In this document: positions 9,421-16,875 of the stretch, piece after piece
How the letters are laid out: the number at the start of each line of letters is the position of its first letter
Numbering within the stretch: the stretch's first letter is position 1
NCBI RefSeq assembly: GCF_024343735.1
Contig: NZ_RJUE01000006.1
Span: forward strand, 1 to 64,000
DNA from: Lacihabitans sp. CCS-44
Lineage (GTDB): Bacteria; Bacteroidota; Bacteroidia; Cytophagales; Spirosomataceae
DNA: 64,000 nucleotides
Reading direction: 5' to 3'
Notes under the pieces: model-generated
What the model saw: the letters and a program-made list of their open reading frames with translations, nothing else
Databases searched by the model: none
Told to the model about the DNA's origin: nothing
Program-made: the position numbers and the translations under genes

Positions 9421-11901
9421 ATGAAAAAATTATGTCTCCTTGGTCTTCTTTTTTATTGTACGGGCATATTGAATGCACAGCCCAAGGCACAGTCAAGTAG
9501 TGAAATCTACCAAAATATTCAAAAACTGAATACAGTTGGAAACGCCATGTATGTGGCAGCTCACCCTGACGATGAAAATACTTTGTTGATTGCATGGCTT
9601 TCAAAAGAGAAAAAAGTTAGAACAGCTTACATGGCTATGACCAGAGGTGACGGTGGACAAAACCTAATAGGCTCAGAGCAAGGAGAATATGTAGGATTAC
9701 TAAGAACGCATGAGTTATTAGAAGCCAGAAAAATAGACGGTGGAGAGCAATATTTCTCCAGAGCGGTCGATTTTGGTTTCTCAAAACAAACAGACGAGGC
9801 CTTGTCAACTTGGGGAAAAGACAAGATATTGGAAGATTTGGTGTACCAAATCCGAAAATTTCAGCCTGACGTAATCATAAATCGATTTCCTCCCGATGCA
9901 AGAGCAGGCCACGGCCATCATTCAGCATCTGCGGTACTCTCTTCAGAGGCATTTGACGCTGCAGCTGACCCCGCCAAATTTCCAGAGCAATTAAAAACCC
10001 TAAAAGTTTGGCAAGCAAAACGTTTGGTTTGGAACACTTTCAACAGGGGTTTTACAAATGCCGAACCTACAGATGGGCCATTTATTAAGCTACCGTTGGC
10101 AGACTACAGTGCTCTGTTGGGAAAATCCTATTCCGAAATAGCCGCAGAAGCTCGCAGCAAGCACCGCAGCCAAGGATTTGGATCTGCTCCGACTAGAAAC
10201 GAACGTTATGATTTTGCGATAAACATCAAAGGAGAACCCGCAAAAGAAGACTTATTTGACGGCATAGACATGACCTGGAGAAGAATTCAAGGTGGAGAAC
10301 CCATCGGAAAAGCACTTGATGAAATTCTCTCTCAATTTGATTTTAAAAGCCCATCTAAAAGTGTAAAAAGCTTGATAGAGGTGTATAAAGCCATAGAAAA
10401 GACACCTGAGTCTATTTACAAAACCAATAAATTATCTGAATGTCTAAATTTAATTTTAGCCTGCTCAGGAATATATTGTGAGGCCAATGCTGCTACCAGC
10501 ATGATTTCTCCTGGACAAACCTTAAAAGTATTTGCCACAGCTGTGAATCGCTCCAACTTGGACGTTAAAATTGAGAATTTTAAAATCTATGGAGCGGCCT
10601 CAAAAGATAGCGTTTTGGCCAAATCATTGACTTACAATAAAAGCTTGGATTTTGCTGTTGATACAAAAATCCCTGCCAATGCAGCCATTACACAACCTTA
10701 TTGGCTAAACGAAAAACCAGAAAAAGGAATCTATAAAGTTCAAGAAGAAAAGTTCAGAGGATTACCCATGGCTCCAGATGCTCTTTGGGCTGAGTTTAGC
10801 TTAAACATATTAGGAGAATCTTTAAAATACACCCATCCTATTAAATACAAATACACCGAACCATCACTTGGTGAAATTTATAAGTATCTAGAAATTAGAC
10901 CAGAAATCATGTTAAATCTTGACCAGAAGGTATATATTTTTGCAGACAACAAACCAAAAAAGATTAGCGTGATGGTTAAAAGCAATGTAGCAAACTTGAC
11001 CACGAAAGTAAGACTCAATTTGGCCGCGGGATGGAACTACGAACCAAAGGAAATAGAAGTAAGTTTCACTGAAAAAAATCAAGAAAAGCCAGTCTTTTTT
11101 ACAGTTACGCCGCCTAATAACAGCTCTGAAACTGAGATAAAGGCTTTGGCAAGTACTGCTAATGGCACTTTTTCTAAATCTTTGAAAAATGTCAAGTATG
11201 AACATATTCCTGAACTCAATGTTTTTCCAGAAGCTACTGCAAAAGCCAACCGGATAAACCTATTGAAAAAAGGTCAAAACATAGCCTACATAGCTGGGGC
11301 GGGCGATGAAGTACCTGAATCTCTCAAACAAATTGGATATGATTTAACCAATCTAAACGAAACCACCATCAAAGGAAATCTTGCAAAATATGATGCGATA
11401 ATAGTGGGCGTAAGAGCATATAATACAGAAGATTGGTTGGTAAATGCACAAAATACTTTGTTTGAATACGTTAAAAATGGTGGAAATCTCATTGTACAAT
11501 ACCAAACGCAGGCGTTTTATGGAACCGTGAAAACCAAAGAATTGGGGCCATTCCCTATTTCAATAGGTAGAGGTAGGGTGACTGAAGAAAACGCAGAAAT
11601 GAAAGTTTTAAGAGCGAATGACCCTATTTTGAACACTCCGAACAAAATAGACTCGAAAGACTACGACGGTTGGATTCAGGAAAGAGGACTTTATTTTGCC
11701 GAAAAATGGTCAGACAAATACACAAGCGTTTACTGCATAAAAGACTCGGGTGAAACCGAACAAGAAGGCTCCTTATTATATACCAAATACGGCAAAGGAA
11801 CGTATATTTTTACAGGTCTTTCGTTCTTTAGACAGCTTCCTGCCGGAGTACCAGGTGCTTTCAGATTGATGGCCAATTTGATATCATTCAACAAAAAATA
11901 G
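9421..11901 (+). CDS. Exported PIG-L (LmbE-like) family deacetylase
   Basis: An 826-residue protein with a signal peptide (1-19, ending LNAQ). The N-terminal PIG-L/LmbE domain (about 35-240) has the zinc motif AHPDDE (residues 47-52) and a second histidine cluster GHGHH (163-167); these enzymes remove acetyl groups from N-acetylglucosamine-type substrates. The middle (about 350-600) is beta-rich and without clear assignment. The C-terminal part (about 618-826) looks like a ThuA/glutamine-amidotransferase-like alpha/beta fold (IAYIAGAGDEVPESLKQIGY, KYDAIIVGVRAYN, GGNLIVQY). The long, exported form is common in Bacteroidota and probably works on envelope or imported glycans (inference). The next gene begins on the base after its stop, which suggests an operon with the VWA and TPR genes. 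Confidence 0.85.
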   Translation: MKKLCLLGLLFYCTGILNAQPKAQSSSEIYQNIQKLNTVGNAMYVAAHPDDENTLLIAWLSKEKKVRTAYMAMTRGDGGQNLIGSEQGEYVGLLRTHELLEARKIDGGEQYFSRAVDFGFSKQTDEALSTWGKDKILEDLVYQIRKFQPDVIINRFPPDARAGHGHHSASAVLSSEAFDAAADPAKFPEQLKTLKVWQAKRLVWNTFNRGFTNAEPTDGPFIKLPLADYSALLGKSYSEIAAEARSKHRSQGFGSAPTRNERYDFAINIKGEPAKEDLFDGIDMTWRRIQGGEPIGKALDEILSQFDFKSPSKSVKSLIEVYKAIEKTPESIYKTNKLSECLNLILACSGIYCEANAATSMISPGQTLKVFATAVNRSNLDVKIENFKIYGAASKDSVLAKSLTYNKSLDFAVDTKIPANAAITQPYWLNEKPEKGIYKVQEEKFRGLPMAPDALWAEFSLNILGESLKYTHPIKYKYTEPSLGEIYKYLEIRPEIMLNLDQKVYIFADNKPKKISVMVKSNVANLTTKVRLNLAAGWNYEPKEIEVSFTEKNQEKPVFFTVTPPNNSSETEIKALASTANGTFSKSLKNVKYEHIPELNVFPEATAKANRINLLKKGQNIAYIAGAGDEVPESLKQIGYDLTNLNETTIKGNLAKYDAIIVGVRAYNTEDWLVNAQNTLFEYVKNGGNLIVQYQTQAFYGTVKTKELGPFPISIGRGRVTEENAEMKVLRANDPILNTPNKIDSKDYDGWIQERGLYFAEKWSDKYTSVYCIKDSGETEQEGSLLYTKYGKGTYIFTGLSFFRQLPAGVPGAFRLMANLISFNKK

Positions 11902-12864
11902 ATGAATTGGAGTAGAGAATTCTCTCAAACCGAGGTTTTTTTTCTGGTAATTTTTATCCTGATTTATATTATTTATTTCGGTAGGGTGTTCTATATCTCC
12001 AAAAAACTTAAAACCTCGGCTGCTTCCTCTTCGTTAAAATTCATTATTCGCAGTATCTATTTGGGTCTTATGAGTTTGGCTTTATTAGGCCCAAATTTTG
12101 GTGTTACAGAGCTAGAGGCTCGTTCATCTAGCAAAGATATTTATCTAGCCTTTGATCTTTCACTTTCTATGAACGCCAACGATGTAGAGCCCTCTAGATT
12201 GGACAAAATAAAGAGTGAAATAACGAACTTAGTAGACCAGTTTAGCACCGACAAATTTGGCATAATGGTTTTTAACTCAGGAGCTCAAGTTTACACGCCG
12301 CTGACTTTTGACCATGCTAATCTCAAGAACAATATTGCTTCTCTCAAAACTACACTTTTACCAAAGGGTTCAACAGATTTCAATGCTATTTTTGACTTAT
12401 TGATTGAGAAATTTGGTTTAAACTCAAAAAAAGAAAGCCAATCAAAGGTGGGAATCATCATCACTGACGGAGAAAACTTTGAAAACATTGACAATCAAAA
12501 TTTTAACCTGATAAAGAAAAACAACATAAATTTGTTTATAATTGGTGTTGGCTCACAAATGGGGGGTAAAATTCCGACCTTGAATGGTTTCAAAAAAGAC
12601 CAAAATGACCAAGAAGTAGTAAGTATTTTGGATATAAATCAAATAAACGAAATATCAAAACAAACTGGTGGACAGTACTTTATTGTAAATAACCAACGAA
12701 ACCAAATCAATGACTTGATAGAAAAGCTGAATCAGGTTAAAAACAGTTCTGATACCATTAACCAACAGACGGTTACGTATAACAAATACATGTATTTTTT
12801 GCTTATTGCATTGATTTTCATCATATTAGATTTTTTATTAACCGTAAATGTGCTGAAGCTCTAA
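11902..12864 (+). CDS. VWA domain membrane protein (BatB-like)
   Basis: A 320-residue inner-membrane protein: two N-terminal transmembrane segments (about 12-30 and 50-66), a von Willebrand A domain (about 78-270) and a C-terminal membrane helix (about 292-317). The MIDAS metal site is recognisable as DLSLS (residues 85-89), with the later Thr and the ITDGEN Asp. Layout and length match BatB of the Bacteroides aerotolerance operon. The usual partners moxR, the DUF58 gene, batA and batD are absent here; only a BatC-like TPR gene follows. Its start abuts the stop of the PIG-L gene and its own stop abuts the next ATG, so all three are probably translationally coupled. Bat proteins are thought to help envelope integrity under stress; the exact job is unknown. 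Confidence 0.82.
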   Translation: MNWSREFSQTEVFFLVIFILIYIIYFGRVFYISKKLKTSAASSSLKFIIRSIYLGLMSLALLGPNFGVTELEARSSSKDIYLAFDLSLSMNANDVEPSRLDKIKSEITNLVDQFSTDKFGIMVFNSGAQVYTPLTFDHANLKNNIASLKTTLLPKGSTDFNAIFDLLIEKFGLNSKKESQSKVGIIITDGENFENIDNQNFNLIKKNNINLFIIGVGSQMGGKIPTLNGFKKDQNDQEVVSILDINQINEISKQTGGQYFIVNNQRNQINDLIEKLNQVKNSSDTINQQTVTYNKYMYFLLIALIFIILDFLLTVNVLKL

Positions 12865-13506
12865 ATGTATCAATTCATTTATCATATCATCTACTTCCTA
12901 ATAAATCCTCAATTTTTCACAAATATTGAGCAAAAAAACACTTTCAAAACCGAATTTAACTTGGCTTTTCGAAAAGGAGATTTTAAAAAATCCATTGCTG
13001 TTTTTGAAGATATAGAAAAAGTAAATAGGCTAATAGAGCCCGAGCTTCGACTTGACGCCGCACATGCTTATTTTGTTACAAACGATACCCTAAATGCCCG
13101 GATAAATTACGAACACACGCAAGATTTACCCAATGCACTTCAGGCTTCACAGTCTTGTAACCAACTAGGTGTATTGGCAATTATCCGTGGCGACAGCACC
13201 GCTGGGCTCAAATACTTCAAAAAAGCAATTGAAAAAAATATAGATTTGGAGCAGGCAAGATACAATTATGAGCTAATCAGTAAACTTTACAAACCAAAAG
13301 GTTCTCCGCCACCAGAACAACAACAAAACAAACAAAATCAGGAAATTTTAGCTTCTGACAAGAAAGAACAGGATCTCGACGAATATACATCTAAGAAAAT
13401 TTCTAAAGAAAAAGCACTTCAACTACTAGAAGATCTGAAAAACTCAGAAGTTAAAATTCTGCTCTCTAAAAAAAATAGTAAGCAAAATTTAGAAAAAGAT
13501 TGGTAA
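12865..13506 (+). CDS. TPR-repeat protein (BatC-like)
   Basis: A 213-residue protein that starts directly after the stop of the VWA gene. It has an N-terminal hydrophobic stretch that is a membrane anchor or poor signal peptide, then a helical region (about 35-150) resembling two to three TPR units (FNLAFRKGDFKKSIAVFEDI; AGLKYFKKAIEKNIDLEQAR), and a charged, Gln/Lys-rich tail. Position and shape match BatC, which pairs with BatB in the bat operon. Identification rests mainly on context; the TPR motifs are weak. Confidence 0.65.
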   Translation: MYQFIYHIIYFLINPQFFTNIEQKNTFKTEFNLAFRKGDFKKSIAVFEDIEKVNRLIEPELRLDAAHAYFVTNDTLNARINYEHTQDLPNALQASQSCNQLGVLAIIRGDSTAGLKYFKKAIEKNIDLEQARYNYELISKLYKPKGSPPPEQQQNKQNQEILASDKKEQDLDEYTSKKISKEKALQLLEDLKNSEVKILLSKKNSKQNLEKDW

Positions 13507-13581
13507 TAAACCCGAAATTTGTAATTCAAATAGTGGCGAAGGCATTTTACGAAGTATAACAAGGGAAATTTTAGACAAAAA

Positions 13582-14523
13582 ATGAACAGCATTAAGGAAA
13601 CCAATTACAATTTTAAGAATCAAAAAGCTTTTTATCGTGGCAAGGTAAGAGACGTCTATACCATTGGCAATCACGTACTTATGATAGCCTCTGACAGAAT
13701 ATCGGCTTTCGATGTGGTTTTGCCTAGACCAATTCCTTACAAAGGACAGGTTTTGAATCAAATAGCCGCAAAAAATCTCGAAGCCACTCGCGAAATTGTA
13801 CCCAATTGGTTAATTACCACGCCTGACCCCAATGCTTCGTTTGGTCTAAAATGCGAGACTTTTCCTGTTGAAATGGTCGTTAGAGGGTATTTGGCCGGAC
13901 ACGCCTGGAGAGAATACAAGTCAGGAAAAAGAACGATTTGTGCTGTTTCACTTCCTGAAGGCTTGAAAGAAAACGACAAACTACCCAGCCCAATTATTAC
14001 GCCTACCACCAAAGCCCATGAAGGGCACGACGAAGATATTTCTAGAGAAAACATCATAGCTCTTGGCTTGGTAGAACAAGATAAATATACAGCTTTAGAA
14101 AAATACGCTTTGGCTCTTTTTGCAAAAGGAACCGAAATGGCTCTTCAAAATGGACTAATTTTGGTAGATACCAAATACGAATTTGGAGAAAAAGACGGCA
14201 CTATCTACTTGATAGACGAAATTCATACGCCTGATTCATCAAGATTTTTCTATAATGCCAATTATCAAGAAAATCAAGACAACAACCTTCCTCAAAAGCA
14301 ATTGTCGAAGGAATTTGTAAGAGAATGGCTGATTGCGAATAATTTTCAGGGCAAAGATGGACAGACGATTCCTGAAATGACAGACGAAAAAATTGAAGAG
14401 ATCTCGAATCGTTACATTGAATTGTACGAAAAAGTTACTGGCGAGAAATTTGTAAAGGATTTGACAGAAGATATCATTCAACGTGTTGAAAACAACGTTA
14501 ATAGTTTCTTAAAAAAGATATAA
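13582..14523 (+). CDS. purC: Phosphoribosylaminoimidazole-succinocarboxamide synthase (SAICAR synthase)
   Basis: A 313-residue cytosolic enzyme of purine synthesis that joins CAIR and aspartate with ATP to make SAICAR. Signature motifs are clear: YRGKVRDVY near residue 20 (nucleotide loop), [12 protein letters not shown] (about 36-47), [14 protein letters not shown] (about 98-111) and LVDTKYEFG (about 195-203). The length, over 300 residues, is that of the longer PurC subgroup common in Bacteroidota. It is followed four bases later by alaA, so the two probably form a transcription unit. The other purine genes are not in this window. Confidence 0.95.
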   Translation: MNSIKETNYNFKNQKAFYRGKVRDVYTIGNHVLMIASDRISAFDVVLPRPIPYKGQVLNQIAAKNLEATREIVPNWLITTPDPNASFGLKCETFPVEMVVRGYLAGHAWREYKSGKRTICAVSLPEGLKENDKLPSPIITPTTKAHEGHDEDISRENIIALGLVEQDKYTALEKYALALFAKGTEMALQNGLILVDTKYEFGEKDGTIYLIDEIHTPDSSRFFYNANYQENQDNNLPQKQLSKEFVREWLIANNFQGKDGQTIPEMTDEKIEEISNRYIELYEKVTGEKFVKDLTEDIIQRVENNVNSFLKKI

Positions 14524-14527
14524 TACT

Positions 14528-15769
14528 ATGCCAAACGAGTATAAAAAAAGCGATAGGCTAAACAATCTTAGCTACGCCATCAGGGGGCCGGTTTTCGAAA
14601 AAGCCCAGCAGTTAGAGGCTATGGGCCAGAAAATTATCAATCTTAACATCGGCAATCCGGCTCCGTTTGGATTTGATGTACCTGACGAGATTGTGCATGA
14701 CATGATTCTGAACCTTCGCAACGCCCAAGGCTATTCGCATCATTTGGGAATTTTCCCTGCTCGCAAGGCCATCATGCATTATACCCAACAGATTGGCATC
14801 AAAGATGTAAAGATGGAAGACATATTCGTTGGAAATGGCGTAAGTGAGCTCATAGTTATGTGTATGCAGGCATTGCTCAACGACGGTGACGAAATACTCA
14901 TTCCTTCTCCCGATTACCCACTTTGGACTACTGCTGTAGCACTTTCTGGTGGTAAACCTGTCCATTATATGTGCGACGAGGCATCCGATTGGAATCCAGA
15001 TGTAGAGGACATGGCGGCCAAAATAACCTCAAAAACCAAAGCCATCGTAATCATTAACCCTAACAATCCAACTGGGGCTGTGTATGAAAAAGACGTTTTG
15101 AAAAAAATCGTAGCTTTGGCAGAGAAACATAACCTCATTGTATTTTCTGATGAGATTTATGACAAAATCCTTTACGATGGCAACGTTCATGTTCCAGCGG
15201 CTACACTTTCTGAAGACGTGTTTTTCATGACTTTCGGAGGTTTATCAAAAAATTATCGTGCAGCTGGATTTAGAGGTGGCTGGGTGATACCAAGTGGAGC
15301 AAAAGGTAAGGCAAAATCGTTCTTAGAAGGACTTACTTTATTGGCATCAATGCGACTTTGTGCCAATGTGCCTACGCAATATGCCATTCAGACCGCACTC
15401 GGTGGGTATCAGTCTATAAACGACTTGGTGGCTGAAGGCGGCAGATTAAAAAAACAAAGAGATTTAATTTATTACAAACTGACAGATATTCCGGGCATCA
15501 CCTGTGTTAAGCCCAAAGGCTCTCTTTATGTTTTTCCAAAAATAGACATGAAGAAATTTGACATTCAAAACGACGAGCAGTTTGCCCTAGATTTATTGTC
15601 AGAACAAAAAGTTTTTGTGGTTTCGGGCAAAGGATTTAATTATCCTGATGGACAGCACTTTAGAGCTGTATTTTTGCCTGAAGTGGACACATTGGAACTC
15701 GCCACAGACAAAATCGCTGAATTTTTAGATAGCAGAAAAATTAAGACCCAAACACTGATAGAAGCCTAA
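14528..15769 (+). CDS. alaA: Alanine aminotransferase (AlaA-type, PLP-dependent class I)
   Basis: A 413-residue fold-type I aminotransferase, very close in sequence to E. coli AlaA along its whole length (IGNPAPFGFD, YSHHLGIFPARKAI, VGNGVSELIV, SPDYPLWT, IINPNNPTGAVY). The PLP lysine is Lys241 in GGLSKNYRAAGF; Asp208 and Tyr211 in SDEIYDKI contact the cofactor. It interconverts pyruvate plus glutamate and alanine plus 2-oxoglutarate. It lies between purC and a DUF456 gene with 1-4 base gaps, indicating co-transcription. Family identification is firm; strict preference for alanine is inferred from E. coli. Confidence 0.92.
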   Translation: MPNEYKKSDRLNNLSYAIRGPVFEKAQQLEAMGQKIINLNIGNPAPFGFDVPDEIVHDMILNLRNAQGYSHHLGIFPARKAIMHYTQQIGIKDVKMEDIFVGNGVSELIVMCMQALLNDGDEILIPSPDYPLWTTAVALSGGKPVHYMCDEASDWNPDVEDMAAKITSKTKAIVIINPNNPTGAVYEKDVLKKIVALAEKHNLIVFSDEIYDKILYDGNVHVPAATLSEDVFFMTFGGLSKNYRAAGFRGGWVIPSGAKGKAKSFLEGLTLLASMRLCANVPTQYAIQTALGGYQSINDLVAEGGRLKKQRDLIYYKLTDIPGITCVKPKGSLYVFPKIDMKKFDIQNDEQFALDLLSEQKVFVVSGKGFNYPDGQHFRAVFLPEVDTLELATDKIAEFLDSRKIKTQTLIEA

Positions 15770-15770
15770 G

Positions 15771-16253
15771 ATGGATTACCTTTTGCTAATTTCCGGACTC
15801 GCCTGTCTTGTTATTGGATTAGCAGGAGCCATACTTCCATTGCCTGGCCCACCACTGAGTTTTGGAGGAATATTATTGCTGCATTATTCCAGATTTGCAG
15901 AATTTTCAGAAAATACCATCATTGCTTTTGGGGTCATTACCGTCGTGATCACTGTCATGGATTATTACATTCCAATTTGGGGAACAAAGAAATTTGGCGG
16001 TAGCAAATGGGGAACTATTGGTTCTGGAATTGGTTTGCTTGTTGGTATGTTCCTTGGCCCTTTCGGCTTGTTCATTGGAGCATTTGCAGGAGCATTCATT
16101 GGTGAATACCTTTCTAACAAAAATCACAATATAGCATTCAAAGCAGCAGTAGGAAGTTTTCTAGGATTAATGGCAGGTATTTTCGCCAAAACTATTCTCT
16201 GCATTGTCATGTTGTTGTATTCAATTGTAGAAATCTACCAATCATTTCAATAA
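15771..16253 (+). CDS. DUF456 family membrane protein
   Basis: A 160-residue integral membrane protein with four to five hydrophobic segments and many Gly residues. The first segment contains GLAGAILPLPGPPLSFGG, and two glycine-zipper-like stretches follow (GTIGSGIGLLVGMFLGPFG, IGAFAGAFIGEYL), all typical of DUF456. Function of the family is unknown. It starts one base after the alaA stop and ends in a strong bidirectional terminator, so it is the last gene of the purC-alaA unit. Confidence 0.8.
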   Translation: MDYLLLISGLACLVIGLAGAILPLPGPPLSFGGILLLHYSRFAEFSENTIIAFGVITVVITVMDYYIPIWGTKKFGGSKWGTIGSGIGLLVGMFLGPFGLFIGAFAGAFIGEYLSNKNHNIAFKAAVGSFLGLMAGIFAKTILCIVMLLYSIVEIYQSFQ

Positions 16254-16279
16254 AAAAGGCCTCTTACGAGGCCTTTTTC
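16252..16279. terminator. Bidirectional intrinsic terminator
   Basis: Stem GGCCTC (16258-16263), loop TTAC, stem GAGGCC (16268-16273), flanked by an A-run on the left and T-run on the right. It works on both strands and separates the convergent DUF456 gene and the SxtJ-like gene. Confidence 0.88.
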
Positions 16280-16675
16280 TTACCAAATATTGTCAAAATC
16301 TTCAGGTTGATACTGATGATCTCTCGTGTGAAAGACCGTTTTCTCTGAGTCTTTGAGCGAAAGATAGTTTTTTCTTGAAAGTAATCTTTGCAAAAGAGCA
16401 AAAGGTGTTAGAAATATAAAAAACACCAAAGTCATTAGAATTCGGGTATTTATAAAACCCAACACTTCGGCTAGTTTCATCCAACCTTTCAGTATCAGAT
16501 CAGCTACAGCATCAAACATTAGCGAAGAAACACCAATGCCAACTGCTGCATAAAGGAAATAATTTCTCTTAAACTCAAAGAAATACCAATCGTAATTTCT
16601 TTGAAAAATAAAATAAAGAACAAGGAAACCAACAACTATAACTAAAAGTGATTGGAATCTATCTGCAATTTTCAT
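16280..16675 (-). CDS. SxtJ-like small membrane protein
   Basis: A 131-residue protein with three hydrophobic segments (about 9-25, 38-58 and 78-98) and a hydrophilic C-terminal tail of about 30 residues ending in EDFDNIW. Size, topology and position downstream of a carbamoyltransferase and a tiny DUF5989 gene match SxtJ, a protein of unknown function first named in saxitoxin clusters and found beside carbamoyltransferases in many bacteria. The tail, rich in charged residues, should be cytoplasmic if three helices start from a cytoplasmic N-terminus (N-terminal MKIADRFQ is basic). It is the last gene of a three-gene unit on this strand. Confidence 0.72.
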   Translation of the reverse strand: MKIADRFQSLLVIVVGFLVLYFIFQRNYDWYFFEFKRNYFLYAAVGIGVSSLMFDAVADLILKGWMKLAEVLGFINTRILMTLVFFIFLTPFALLQRLLSRKNYLSLKDSEKTVFHTRDHQYQPEDFDNIW

Positions 16676-16708
16676 CTATAAAAATATTTATCTCTTTGTG
16701 AGAATGAA

Positions 16709-16858
16709 TTAAAATAAGGTGTAAATAAACGGAGCTATGGCAGAACCTCCACCAATAACTATAAGTATACCTACCAAAAGCAAAATAATAATCAAAGGAG
16801 CCAACCAAAATTTCTTTCTAGCTGCCATAAAACCCCATAAATCTTTAATAAAATCCAT
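16709..16858 (-). CDS. DUF5989 / SxtK-like 49-residue membrane peptide
   Basis: A short gene read directly from the sequence: ATG at 16858-16856, stop TAA at 16711-16709, 49 residues. The product starts MDFIKDLWGFMAARKKFW, has one long hydrophobic helix (about residues 19-36), then GGGSAIAPFIYTLF. This is the typical sequence of the DUF5989 family, which sits between carbamoyltransferase and SxtJ-like genes in many genomes. It lies 17 bases after the carbamoyltransferase stop and 33 bases before the next start, on the same strand. The conserved amphipathic start, basic ARKK patch and single helix suggest a small membrane adaptor; its function is not known. Confidence 0.85.
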   Translation of the reverse strand: MDFIKDLWGFMAARKKFWLAPLIIILLLVGILIVIGGGSAIAPFIYTLF

Positions 16859-16875
16859 ATTTTTAATCTTTTATA

